The notes beneath the pieces were generated by a model, which was not told the origin of the DNA, did no database searches, and saw only the letters and a list, made by a program, of their open reading frames with translations. A stretch of DNA of 64,000 nt from an uncultured Anaerococcus sp. (GTDB lineage Bacteria > Bacillota > Clostridia > Tissierellales > Peptoniphilaceae), in NCBI RefSeq assembly GCF_943912385.1, contig NZ_CALTTY010000004.1, positions 35,512-99,511 of the forward strand, in the 5' to 3' direction. This document shows, one piece after another, positions 1 to 5,937 of this stretch. Within the stretch, counting starts at the first letter, position 1; every line of letters begins with the position of its first letter. The position numbers were made by a program, and so were the translations under genes.

Positions 1-7
1 AGCAGAT

Positions 8-526
8 GTGCAAGAAAAGGGATTTCAAAGAAGGTATAGGAGCTTACAAAATAATGGATTTGGAAAAAACTTTGAAAAGTATATATCCATGGGTTGTGAT
101 TTCTACAGGAGAAAGGGAATAGCTGACATTTCAAAAGTAGATGAGCCATTTAGGGTTATTCAGCTTTATAAGGCGGGACAATTTAAGGGACAATTTACAG
201 CAAATGCAAATCCTGACTTTGAGGGAACTTTAAAAGGTGGTAGGTCTATATGCTTTGAAGCTAAGTACACCAGTACAGATAGGCTAAGGCAAAATATTAT
301 AAGCAATAAACAATGGGAAGTACTAGACCTTAAACATAAATTAGGCGGACTTGTAGGGGTGTGTGGAGCTATACAAAATAACTTTTACTTTATCCCATGG
401 GAAGTATGGGCTAACATGAAAAGCCTATACGGCAGGAAATATGTAAAGTCCGAAGATATACGAGAATATCAAGTCCCATTCAGACAAGGGCTAATGTTTT
501 TAGATTATAAAAATACTAGTAAATAA
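8..526 (+). CDS. recU: RecU-like Holliday junction resolvase
   Basis: Putative phage Holliday-junction endonuclease of the RecU family. The protein shows the family landmarks: an N-terminal NNGFGKNFE segment (RecU N-x-G-x-x-FE), then PDFEGTL near residue 70 and FEAKYT near residue 85, which form the PD-(D/E)xK-type metal-binding core. The 172-residue length fits phage RecU. Start is GTG at 8; the gene lies at the window edge so an upstream start is possible. A second frame (ATG at 6 to stop at 122) overlaps the N-terminus and may be the tail of an upstream phage gene. The position at the head of the early block fits a recombination/replication role. Confidence 0.75.
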   Translation: MQEKGFQRRYRSLQNNGFGKNFEKYISMGCDFYRRKGIADISKVDEPFRVIQLYKAGQFKGQFTANANPDFEGTLKGGRSICFEAKYTSTDRLRQNIISNKQWEVLDLKHKLGGLVGVCGAIQNNFYFIPWEVWANMKSLYGRKYVKSEDIREYQVPFRQGLMFLDYKNTSK

Positions 527-527
527 T

Positions 528-788
528 ATGAAATTATCAATCATCTATTATCCAAAAATGAAAAGACCGTGGCTACTAAAAAGGGAGTATGGAAAGTATG
601 AACAGCATGCCCACTTTTACACCAGAAAAGAAGCCGTTAAGTGTCGCATTTTAATAGATAAAAGAGTTTATCCAAGGCAAAAAAAGTATCAAATAGCAGT
701 TAGAAGGATTTTAACGAAAGAGGAATATAAAAAGCTAAATAAAACACCTAGGTATTGCAATAAGCAAAAAGGTATAAGACGAAGATAA
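528..788 (+). CDS. Small basic phage protein, copy 1 of a duplicated gene
   Basis: Unrecognised 86-residue basic protein beginning one base after the recU-like stop codon. It has no membrane segment, and contains conserved-looking H-A-H-F and two Cys. A second copy with about 70% identity by eye lies at 7877-8119, between the large terminase and portal genes. The shared segments are the first five residues, WLLKRE, QHAHF, RILTKEE and KKLNK. No strong Shine-Dalgarno is visible, so translation is probably coupled to the upstream gene. Function unknown. Confidence 0.7.
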   Translation: MKLSIIYYPKMKRPWLLKREYGKYEQHAHFYTRKEAVKCRILIDKRVYPRQKKYQIAVRRILTKEEYKKLNKTPRYCNKQKGIRRR

Positions 789-798
789 AGGGGAGTTT

Positions 799-1317
799 AT
801 GACTGAAAAAGTAGATATAAGAGCAGAGAAACTAGAAGAAATTATGAACAATTGCTTAAATCTATATAAGAAAAAGAATGCAGACTATGGGAATAGCTTT
901 GCCGAAGTTTACCAGGAATTAGGCTTTGAATCGGGGTTAGTACAAATCCTACACAAGATAAATAGGATCAAGGGAATTTATAAAAATAATAAGGCAGAAG
1001 TAGAAAATGAATCAATTAGAGATAGCCTGATAGACCTTGCCAACTATTCACTTATGACAGCGGTTGAAATGGAGATAGAAGATAAGCAAGAAGACTTTAA
1101 GAGCAAAGTAAGCATGCTAGGCCTAGCAGTCAAGGTAGAAGACGGCAAAACGTGGATAGGAGTCAAGGAGGGCTATTGGAACATAGCGGAGATAGAGAAA
1201 GTTAATCAGGGAGCTTTTAAACTCTTAAGCGACTATTGGTTACTAGAAGAAGATAAGGCTAAAGAGTTATGGAAAATCATAATCGAGCACCTAATCCTTG
1301 ATAAGGATAAGCAATGA
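799..1317 (+). CDS. DUF1599 (nucleotide modification associated domain 1) protein
   Basis: The N-terminal half (about residues 10-95) resembles DUF1599, also called nucleotide-modification-associated domain 1. It shows the K-N-x-D-Y-G-x-S-F motif, a conserved RI-KG stretch and a D-S-L-x-D-L-A-N-Y helix typical of all-alpha NTP pyrophosphatase-like folds. The C-terminal 75 residues carry no feature I recognise. It has a GGGGAG Shine-Dalgarno and overlaps the next gene by 4 bases. Known family members are phage or prophage proteins linked to nucleotide metabolism; a role in the dNTP pool is inference. Confidence 0.7.
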   Translation: MTEKVDIRAEKLEEIMNNCLNLYKKKNADYGNSFAEVYQELGFESGLVQILHKINRIKGIYKNNKAEVENESIRDSLIDLANYSLMTAVEMEIEDKQEDFKSKVSMLGLAVKVEDGKTWIGVKEGYWNIAEIEKVNQGAFKLLSDYWLLEEDKAKELWKIIIEHLILDKDKQ

Positions 1318-1565
1318 ATTATGAAGAACTAATTAAAAGCCTAGGTAAGGATTTTAAAGGTCGTAAAAATGAAGATGGTTTTGAGATACACGACCTAGAC
1401 TTAAACTTAATAGCGACTATAAAATCAAAAGATGACTATATGAATTACACAATAAATAAAGGCTTTAATAAACTAGGAAGAACGAAAAGAAGAATGGTTT
1501 TGTATGAACTTAAAAGGTTTTGCCAGAAAGAAAAGGGTGTTTATGAAGAAGTGCAGGGTTTATGA
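1314..1565 (+). CDS. Hypothetical phage protein, related to the protein at 4073
   Basis: 83-residue protein of unknown function, starting in an ATGA overlap with the upstream gene. The middle of the protein (E-I-H-D-x-x-L-N-L, then I-x-K-x-x-D-Y, then K-x-F-N-x-L-x-R-x-K-R) can be aligned by eye with the 76-residue protein at 4073-4303, so the two are probably distant paralogues inside the same prophage. No transmembrane segment or catalytic motif is visible. Confidence 0.6.
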   Translation: MNYEELIKSLGKDFKGRKNEDGFEIHDLDLNLIATIKSKDDYMNYTINKGFNKLGRTKRRMVLYELKRFCQKEKGVYEEVQGL

Positions 1566-1935
1566 TGAACACTTACAAATCACCAGGAATATAAAATATA
1601 TAGACTTTGTAAGCGAAAAACTTACTTACCATTCAGATGAATTTGAGGGCAGAGAAGGCCAAATAAGTATTGATATAATTAGAAATCTTGATGAAGTTAG
1701 TATCATGTGGTCCACAGGTATTAAAGATAGAAATGGTGTAGAGATATACGAAGGTGATATATGTGCTTACTATAATGGCTATTGTGCTGAATATTATAAA
1801 GTTGGATGGAGCGATGAACTTTTAACTTGGATATTAAACGGTGATTCAAGCTTTGAGTTTTTAGAAGATTATAAGAATGACGAGTACTTAGAAGTAGTAG
1901 GAAATATTTACAAGGATCAAGAATGGCTAACTTAA
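1543..1935 (+). CDS. YopX family phage protein
   Basis: Member of the YopX family (named from Bacillus SPbeta YopX), common in Firmicutes prophages and of unknown function. The diagnostic segment is S-T-G-I-K-D-R-N-G-V-E-I-Y-E-G-D-I near the middle, and the C-terminus ends with V-V-G-N-I-Y. I chose ATG 1543 rather than ATG 1504. Family members begin directly with a basic residue run like this one, and AAAAGGGTG just upstream can act as Shine-Dalgarno. The start lies inside the upstream gene (23-bp overlap). Confidence 0.8.
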   Translation: MKKCRVYDEHLQITRNIKYIDFVSEKLTYHSDEFEGREGQISIDIIRNLDEVSIMWSTGIKDRNGVEIYEGDICAYYNGYCAEYYKVGWSDELLTWILNGDSSFEFLEDYKNDEYLEVVGNIYKDQEWLT

Positions 1936-2174
1936 GTATTGAAGACGTACGAGAGGATATTAAAACAAGGTCTACAGGTTTCTTACAAACAGTATTTAAA
2001 CTACTAGTATTTACAATTAAATTTAATCCAAATAACGAATTAGTTTATGAAATACTAGCAGAGGTTGCAAGAAGAAATGATATTGACCCAGAGGGGAAGA
2101 CAAACGAAGAACTTTATAAGCTTGTCTACAACGAGGAAGAAGAGTGTTTTATAAATGACAGAAAAAATGTTTGA
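1923..2174 (+). CDS. Hypothetical phage protein
   Basis: 83-residue mostly helical protein, overlapping the YopX gene by 13 bases. A central hydrophobic stretch (about residues 20-35, FLQTVFKLLVFTIKF) is amphipathic rather than a clear membrane span. Function not recognised. In-frame reading continues without another stop for 44 codons after its TGA, which is reported as a finding. Confidence 0.55.
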   Translation: MANLSIEDVREDIKTRSTGFLQTVFKLLVFTIKFNPNNELVYEILAEVARRNDIDPEGKTNEELYKLVYNEEEECFINDRKNV

Positions 2175-2253
2175 AGACTTGATGATATTTTTAATGTTTC
2201 TAATCATGCTAACCTTTATATGGTTTGGGATGATTCACCCAACGAAGAAATAA
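2155..2253 (+). CDS. Possible 32-residue single-span membrane peptide
   Basis: A short ORF overlapping the end of the preceding gene encodes an acidic N-terminus, a hydrophobic core rich in M, I, L and F (about residues 10-26) and a basic end PTKK. The layout fits a small phage membrane protein. GAGGAAGAAGAG lies about 12 bases upstream, a loose spacing. Composition and context are the only support; it may be spurious. Confidence 0.3.
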   Translation: MTEKMFEDLMIFLMFLIMLTFIWFGMIHPTKK

Positions 2254-2258
2254 ATAAG

Positions 2259-2360
2259 GTTGTTTATAAAGTTGTTTATAAAGTTGTGCAGAAGTTGAAC
2301 AAAAGATAAAAAAGTTGAGTAAAACGGAGAGAAGTTGAGAAGCGTTGAGTAGGAGTTGAG
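2259..2360 (+). repeat. Phased GTTG repeat array
   Basis: GTTG occurs at 2259, 2271, 2283, 2294, 2314, 2334, 2344 and 2355, giving intervals of 12, 12, 11, 20, 20, 10 and 11 bases. Nearly all units therefore lie on one face of the helix. The first three belong to a tandem 12-bp unit (GTTGTTTATAAA), and most of the later ones read AGTTGA. The array lies just upstream of the gene at 2364, and the last copy overlaps its AGGAG ribosome binding site. Confidence 0.55.
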
Positions 2361-2363
2361 AAG

Positions 2364-2594
2364 ATGGAAGAATTATATTTTGTGACAATTTATTGCGAGG
2401 TTAAAGATTATTACGAGCTAATGGCAACTAACGAAGAAAAAGCAAAAGAAAAAGCATGGAACATAGCTTTAAATAAATTGCCCAATGCAGAACATCCAAC
2501 TATTTTTGTTGAAAGTAATTCGGAAAGAAGGGAACGAGAAGAATATGAGGAGTTTTTAGAATGGAAGAAAAACAAAGAAAAGGAGAGCAAATGA
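2364..2594 (+). CDS. Hypothetical phage protein
   Basis: 76-residue protein of unknown function. The N-terminal 50 residues look like a small alpha/beta unit (ELYFVTIYCEV, then AMATNEEKAKEKA), and the C-terminal 25 residues are a highly charged E/K/R helix. AGGAG eight bases upstream supports the ATG. It overlaps the DUF3310 gene by four bases at the chosen start (2591). Confidence 0.55.
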   Translation: MEELYFVTIYCEVKDYYELMATNEEKAKEKAWNIALNKLPNAEHPTIFVESNSERREREEYEEFLEWKKNKEKESK

Positions 2595-2881
2595 CTGAAA
2601 TTAGACCAGATTATTATAAGAGCGGAGGATTAGAAGCCTTTGATGTTATAGATGCCTTTGACCTTGATTTTAACCTTGGTAATGCCTTTAAGTATATAGC
2701 TAGGGCAGGAAAGAAAGGGAATAAGGCGGAGGATTTGAGGAAGGCTGTTACTTATCTTAATAGGGAGATTGAAAAAGAGGAAAGAGCCCGACCTAATTGG
2801 ATGACCAGATATCTTGGGGAAATAGTTGGTGATTGTGAAAGTGAAAGCGACTACGAAGCAGGGAGGCAGGAGAATTTATGA
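2591..2881 (+). CDS. DUF3310 family phage protein (SaV-like)
   Basis: The first 65 residues match the DUF3310 pattern found in many phage early regions. They begin with R-P-D-Y-Y, then G-x-E-A-F-D-V-I-D-A, then N-L-G-N-A-F-K-Y-I-A-R-A-G-K-K, then E-D-L-x-K-A-x-x-Y-L. Some annotations call the family nucleotide kinase, but no P-loop is present here. I moved the start from ATG 2561 to ATG 2591 because AAGGAGAG lies directly upstream of 2591 and the family motif starts there. The stop overlaps the next start in ATGA. Confidence 0.75.
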   Translation: MTEIRPDYYKSGGLEAFDVIDAFDLDFNLGNAFKYIARAGKKGNKAEDLRKAVTYLNREIEKEERARPNWMTRYLGEIVGDCESESDYEAGRQENL

Positions 2882-3339
2882 GGACTAAGGAATTTATAAG
2901 AAGAGTTAAGAGTTTAGGGTTCAAAGTAGGAATTGCTTATAAATGCAATGATGAAATTAGAGCAATAATAATTAGCGATTATGAAGAAAGTGAATTTGTG
3001 AGGATTTGGTCGCACCGTTATGCAATGAGCACTATAGCAGACGGCTTCAATAGCTGTATGAATAGTAATGAACTTTACAAGCTATGCTTTGAGTATGCTT
3101 CTACACCTCCAGAGGACAGGGAAGAAGAGAAGAAGTTTTATTTGGAACATACGTGGATGAATAGCCCTGGATTTAGATATTTGACAATGAATATATATAA
3201 TGGCGACTATTACCTAAATAGCGATAAAAAATGTGAGTGGGAAAAGAAACAATTTACCCTTAAAGAAAGAGAAGAAATCAAAGAAAAGCTTGATACTGAT
3301 TTGGCAGATTTTGAGTTAGTAGAGGTTATAGATGATTAG
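2878..3339 (+). CDS. Hypothetical phage protein
   Basis: 153-residue soluble protein of unknown function, translationally coupled to the DUF3310 gene by a 4-base overlap. The N-terminal third looks alpha/beta (FIRRVKSLGFKVGIAY). The C-terminus contains a Q-F-T-L-K-E-R-E-E-I helix and ends with an acidic E-V-I-D-D. An internal W-M-N-S-P-G-F segment could help homology searching. No catalytic motif is visible. Confidence 0.6.
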   Translation: MRTKEFIRRVKSLGFKVGIAYKCNDEIRAIIISDYEESEFVRIWSHRYAMSTIADGFNSCMNSNELYKLCFEYASTPPEDREEEKKFYLEHTWMNSPGFRYLTMNIYNGDYYLNSDKKCEWEKKQFTLKEREEIKEKLDTDLADFELVEVIDD

Positions 3340-3499
3340 AGGAAAGGATATCCACGATTGGTTACTCTGGCTGATGGTTTTTAGGATTTTTCTAGACCTG
3401 TATAGTTGGAAAAGCCTAGTATTGTACTTAATTATGGCTATTTTTAGTTATGTGGCGACTGATATTATTTATGAGAGGATGGAGGATAAGGAGTGTTAA
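3332..3499 (+). CDS. Small phage membrane protein, 55 residues
   Basis: An ORF too short for usual cutoffs starts at ATG 3332, overlapping the previous stop, and fills the gap up to 3499. It encodes two hydrophobic segments (about residues 10-24 and 30-46) separated by Y-S-W-K, with an acidic tail. Overlaps at both ends with its neighbours (8 and 7 bases) fit the tight packing of this early operon and support it as real. Function unknown. Confidence 0.55.
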   Translation: MIRGKDIHDWLLWLMVFRIFLDLYSWKSLVLYLIMAIFSYVATDIIYERMEDKEC

Positions 3500-3705
3500 T
3501 CAGGTTATATTATGATGATGAGTATGTCGAGGGTAAAAGTGACTACTCTTATAAAACATTGCCTGTGCTAAGTTGGGATATGTTTTGGAGATTTTGGAAT
3601 AGTTGTAAAGATTTCATCCCGATTAATGAAGGTTGCGGGGATATAGTTTTTCTAAAAAAAGACTGTGTTATTCGGATTAGAGAGGAGGTAGAAGATGAGT
3701 TTTAG
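3493..3705 (+). CDS. Hypothetical phage protein (GTG start)
   Basis: 70-residue protein starting at GTG 3493, with GGAGGATAAGGA immediately upstream, so the start is well supported. The protein is rich in aromatics (W, Y, F) and ends with E-E-V-E-D-E-F. No family is recognised. It overlaps both neighbours. Confidence 0.55.
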   Translation: MLIRLYYDDEYVEGKSDYSYKTLPVLSWDMFWRFWNSCKDFIPINEGCGDIVFLKKDCVIRIREEVEDEF

Positions 3706-4069
3706 GATGTTACAGGCAGATGTTTTGAGGTGGGCGGATGATAAGGATTTGCTCTATCCTGAAAATGCTTCTAAGCAGTTTATGAAGTTTATCGAAGAGG
3801 TTTTTGAGTTTAAGACTGAATTTAATGTTTGGGGTTTGTATAAAAAATTCAAACACGATAAAAAGCTTGAGCAGGATTTTTCGATTAAGGAACATGATGT
3901 GTGGATGAGTATGAAGGATGAAATGGGCGATATTTTTGTTACCTTGATTATCCTTTGTGAGCAGATAGGGATTGACCCTGTGGATTGTCTTTCTATGGCT
4001 TATGAAAAGATAAGTAAGAGAAAAGGCCGCACAATTAATGGAATGTTTGTCAAGGAGGAGGATTTGTAG
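3695..4069 (+). CDS. MazG-like nucleotide pyrophosphohydrolase
   Basis: 124-residue MazG-type protein. The N-terminal part has A-S-K-Q-F-M-K-F-I-E-E-V-F-E-F, corresponding to the EExxE metal-binding helix in a diverged form, and D-E-M-G-D-I-F-V-T-L-I-I, corresponding to the ExxD helix. K-I-S-K-R-K-G-R-T follows, as in many phage MazG-like proteins. Such enzymes hydrolyse NTPs or dNTPs to monophosphates. It may act with the DUF1599 protein on nucleotide pools. Start ATG 3695 overlaps the upstream gene by 11 bases. Confidence 0.75.
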   Translation: MSFRMLQADVLRWADDKDLLYPENASKQFMKFIEEVFEFKTEFNVWGLYKKFKHDKKLEQDFSIKEHDVWMSMKDEMGDIFVTLIILCEQIGIDPVDCLSMAYEKISKRKGRTINGMFVKEEDL

Positions 4070-4072
4070 CCT

Positions 4073-4303
4073 ATGGCAGGGGTTTTTCTTAAGGATTCTG
4101 ACCATGACCTGGGTGACTGGGTTATGGTCAAGGATTTAGGCTATGGATGGGAAGTTTATGATAGGAAGTTAAATTTGCTGATGGTTATTGACCGAGAAGA
4201 TTATAACTTTGTGATTGAAAAAGCTTATAATAGTTTGCCAAGAATTAAGCGTAAAGACTTATATGACAAGGCTAAGGAGCTTTTGATTGGAAAGGGGGCC
4301 TGA
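4073..4303 (+). CDS. Hypothetical phage protein, paralogue of the protein at 1314
   Basis: 76-residue protein whose central part (E-V-Y-D-R-K-L-N-L, D-R-E-D-Y, then A-Y-N-S-L-x-R-I-K-R) resembles the 83-residue protein at 1314-1565. It ends at the first base of the late-regulator start codon region, so the two are probably coupled. Function unknown. Confidence 0.55.
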   Translation: MAGVFLKDSDHDLGDWVMVKDLGYGWEVYDRKLNLLMVIDREDYNFVIEKAYNSLPRIKRKDLYDKAKELLIGKGA

Positions 4304-4794
4304 TGGATTTTGATAGGATTAGAAAGCAGGAGAGAGACCGAACTAGAATTGACACTATAAAGTCTAGGCTCAGAAAGTATGGGAAGGATATGCGAAGGTA
4401 TGATGCGGAGAAGGTTAAGATTGAAATTGCTAGGGATAGGCTTTCGATTGGGGCGTCTTGGTCTTCTACTGATGCTGTGAAGGGCGGTGGTACTAGTCAA
4501 GAAGACTTGCAGGTTAAGATGATTGATAAGATTGATGAGTCAAGTCGTAGGATGAAACTTATCGAGCTGGAAAACCGAGCTATGAAAATGGCTATTGCTG
4601 ACCTTGATGAGGATAAGAAGTTTATTGTTGACCATATGTGGATTGCTCCAGATAGTAAGAGGCTGAGTTTTAGAAAAGCAGCTGAAAATATGAATTTATC
4701 TAAGTCTACTGTTCAAAGATTAAGCGATGATGCTTTGCTTTATATTTTTGAGAGATTATATTTGCTTGAAGGGGGTGAGGTGGATGTAAGATAG
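4303..4794 (+). CDS. ArpU/RinA-like phage late transcription regulator
   Basis: 163-residue protein with a charged N-terminal coiled coil and a C-terminal helix-turn-helix. The sequence S-F-R-K-A-A-E-N-M-N-L-S-K-S-T-V-Q-R-L (about residues 125-143) has the shape of a sigma-70 region-4-like HTH used by ArpU and RinA proteins. A preceding D-E-D-K-K-F-I-V-D-H-M-W block is typical of these regulators. Members of these families activate late operons and sit just before terminase. Directly after its stop lie four GGGAC repeats with 11-bp spacing and a promoter, the likely target. Confidence 0.72.
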   Translation: MDFDRIRKQERDRTRIDTIKSRLRKYGKDMRRYDAEKVKIEIARDRLSIGASWSSTDAVKGGGTSQEDLQVKMIDKIDESSRRMKLIELENRAMKMAIADLDEDKKFIVDHMWIAPDSKRLSFRKAAENMNLSKSTVQRLSDDALLYIFERLYLLEGGEVDVR

Positions 4795-4808
4795 GTTTTT
4801 AGTAGAAT

Positions 4809-4846
4809 GGGACAATTATGGGACGATTTCGGGACAAAAACGGGAC
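4809..4846 (+). promoter_or_regulatory. Four GGGAC direct repeats, 11-bp period (candidate late-activator site)
   Basis: GGGAC occurs at 4809, 4820, 4831 and 4842, each exactly 11 bases from the next, beginning 14 bases after the stop of the ArpU/RinA-like gene. Helical phasing next to an extended -10 promoter is the layout expected for a cooperatively bound activator. Binding by the neighbouring regulator is inference. Confidence 0.6.
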
Positions 4847-4873
4847 ACATGAGCCTATTTTATGTGTTATAAT
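4842..4873 (+). promoter_or_regulatory. Putative late promoter with extended -10
   Basis: TGT-TATAAT (extended -10, hexamer 4868-4873) has no good -35. The nearest candidate, GGGACA at 4842-4847, is 20 bases away. This is typical of activator-dependent promoters and lies directly after the four GGGAC repeats. Confidence 0.6.
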
Positions 4874-4921
4874 AGTAGTGTAGGAATGTTGCAAGAAATA
4901 AATCCAAATACTGTTTAACTC

Positions 4922-4952
4922 AAGGATAGGCAATTGGGCTTATCCTTTTCTT
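4922..4952 (+). terminator. Intrinsic terminator after the late promoter
   Basis: A 10-bp stem (AAGGATAGGC with GCTTATCCTT, one G-U pair) and 6-base loop are followed by TTCTT. It lies about 45 bases downstream of the expected start of the putative late transcript, so it would need to be read through or could act as a leader hairpin. Confidence 0.6.
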
Positions 4953-5127
4953 ATATCAACTTTAAGCTTATGAGCCAGGCCGCCAGCCTCCTTACTTTAA
5001 ATATATTTGCTGATTGTACTAAAAACTAAATGAGTACCTGGAAAGTGCTAAATTTTTTCATAATGTCGTTAATTGTTGGCGGTCTGACTGATAGGCTTAA
5101 ATGATTAATAAAAAATTTAAATAATAC

Positions 5128-5156
5128 TTGACTTATGTCGAACATTAATGTATAAT
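5128..5156 (+). promoter_or_regulatory. Strong promoter with palindrome in the spacer
   Basis: TTGACT (5128-5133), a 17-base spacer and TATAAT (5151-5156) form a near-consensus housekeeping promoter. The 10-bp perfect palindrome ACATTAATGT (5142-5151) sits between the boxes and could be an operator. It drives the small ORF at 5205 and perhaps the ribbon-helix-helix gene. The stretch 4953-5127 between this promoter and the preceding terminator holds nothing I can assign. Confidence 0.7.
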
Positions 5157-5204
5157 ATAATTAACAGTAAGAGATTACTGAATACGGGTAAGAGGAGGGA
5201 GATT

Positions 5205-5306
5205 ATGGAAGATAAAATGACTAATAAAATCTTTGAAACTTTGATGAAAGCTATAATTCAAATTCTAAAAGATGACGGTGTTAAAGAAGAAACCATAAAA
5301 AAATAG
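5205..5306 (+). CDS. 33-residue orphan protein in accessory island
   Basis: Short ORF with an excellent ribosome binding site (AGAGGAGGGA) and its own near-consensus promoter 50 bases upstream. It encodes an amphipathic, charged helix (I-F-E-T-L-M-K-A-I-I-Q-I-L-K) with a basic C-terminus. No family recognised. The strong expression signals make it more credible than its size suggests. An inverted repeat TAGAAG-AC-CTTCTA begins at its stop codon. Confidence 0.5.
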   Translation: MEDKMTNKIFETLMKAIIQILKDDGVKEETIKK

Positions 5307-5377
5307 AAGACCTTCTAGCTTAACAAAAAGTCTTCTAAATAAACAAATAGCACAGGGGTTCTTACTCGCCCCTTGTA

Positions 5378-5394
5378 CTAACATTATATGTTAG
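5378..5394. repeat. Inverted repeat CTAACAT-TAT-ATGTTAG
   Basis: A perfect 7-bp inverted repeat with 3-base spacer lies upstream of the ribbon-helix-helix gene. Part of it (CATTATATGTTA) recurs at about 5810-5821 in the toxin 3' region. It is a candidate operator for the ribbon-helix-helix protein, since such repressors bind short palindromes. Confidence 0.45.
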
Positions 5395-5436
5395 AGTAAG
5401 AGAAAGGCAAGCATTCTGTCTAAAGATAAAAAGAAA

Positions 5437-5607
5437 ATGGGAAGGCCTGTTATTGGCAAGCCTAAAACTACAAGGCTTGGTATTAGGGTTGATGAAGATA
5501 CTAATGATAAATTAGATTATCTTGCTAATAACTTTAATACCACTAAGACAAAAATTGTTAGAAGAGGTATTGATCTAGTTATTAAGGAACTAGAAGAAAA
5601 TTTATAA
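5437..5607 (+). CDS. Ribbon-helix-helix (CopG/Arc-like) DNA-binding protein
   Basis: Small protein with a G-R-P N-terminus, a beta strand R-L-G-I-R-V, then D-E-D-T-N-D-K-L-D-Y-L-A and T-T-K-T-K-I-V-R-R-G-I-D-L-V-I. This is the strand-helix-helix layout of CopG/Arc-type regulators. ATG 5437 gives 56 residues but lacks a clear Shine-Dalgarno. The frame stays open upstream as S-K-D-K-K-K before this Met, and GAGAAAGG fits better with a CTG (5416) or ATT (5413) start. It is probably a regulator of the accessory island. A terminator follows directly. Confidence 0.72.
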   Translation: MGRPVIGKPKTTRLGIRVDEDTNDKLDYLANNFNTTKTKIVRRGIDLVIKELEENL

Positions 5608-5615
5608 TTTATATT

Positions 5616-5647
5616 AAGGCAAGTTGTAAAAGGCTTGTCTTTTTTTG
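5616..5647 (+). terminator. Terminator after ribbon-helix-helix gene
   Basis: Stem AAGGCAAG / CTTGTCTT (8 bp, one G-U) with an 11-base loop and a run of seven or more T. Confidence 0.75.
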
Positions 5648-5657
5648 TGCACAATAA

Positions 5658-5689
5658 AAAAAGAGAGGGCAACCACTCCCTCTCTTTTT
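5658..5689. terminator. Bidirectional terminator between convergent units
   Basis: A perfect 12-bp inverted repeat (AAAAAGAGAGGG / CCCTCTCTTTTT) with an 8-base loop has A and T runs on both sides. It can end + strand transcripts and the minus-strand toxin mRNA. Confidence 0.8.
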
Positions 5690-5937
5690 GACTTGTCAGA
5701 TAAATTCCGATTTGCACGAAAGGTTAAAAACCTTCCTTAACTGACAAGAACCGCACAAATTACGTTCTAATGTGCTGGTTTAATAGTACCTTTTGACTAT
5801 TTACATTATCATTATATGTTAAGATGCTAGTTTCAGCAAACACAACTCATATAATTCTTGTTTTAGTGGTTGTTTCTAGCACGTTACGAACGTGTATAAT
5901 CTAAAGTTTACTGACTTAACATCTAATTTAATATGAT
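5690..5937 (-). ncRNA. Structured 3' region of the toxin mRNA, possible antisense RNA locus
   Basis: About 250 bases between the toxin ORF and the bidirectional terminator contain no ORF but several inverted repeats. They are CTTGTCAG (5691-5698) with CTGACAAG, AAGGTT-AAA-AACCTT, CACGTT-ACG-AACGTG (5880-5894), and GCTAG paired with CTAGC across about 50 bases. On the + strand, TTGACT-N16-TATGTT (5793-5820) and a TATAAT at 5895-5900 could start an antisense RNA covering the toxin message. Interpretation as toxin 3'UTR with antitoxin RNA is inference. Confidence 0.4.

Noticed and set aside
2878..2890. ATGA overlaps between early genes as possible frameshift sites
   Set aside because: They are ordinary translational coupling sites with no slippery heptamer.
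3710..4105. 131-codon minus-strand ORF opposite the MazG-like gene
   Set aside because: Antisense shadow of a well-supported gene; no ribosome binding site and no protein-like pattern.
4225..4500. 91-codon minus-strand ORF
   Set aside because: Antisense to the late-regulator region, repetitive composition, no ribosome binding site.
4985..5012. Minus-strand AAGGAGG sequence near 5006
   Set aside because: A good Shine-Dalgarno-like match, but no start codon at a proper distance; only an 11-codon CTG frame follows.
5517..5717. 66-codon minus-strand ORF across the ribbon-helix-helix gene
   Set aside because: It spans two terminator hairpins and is antisense to a recognisable DNA-binding protein.
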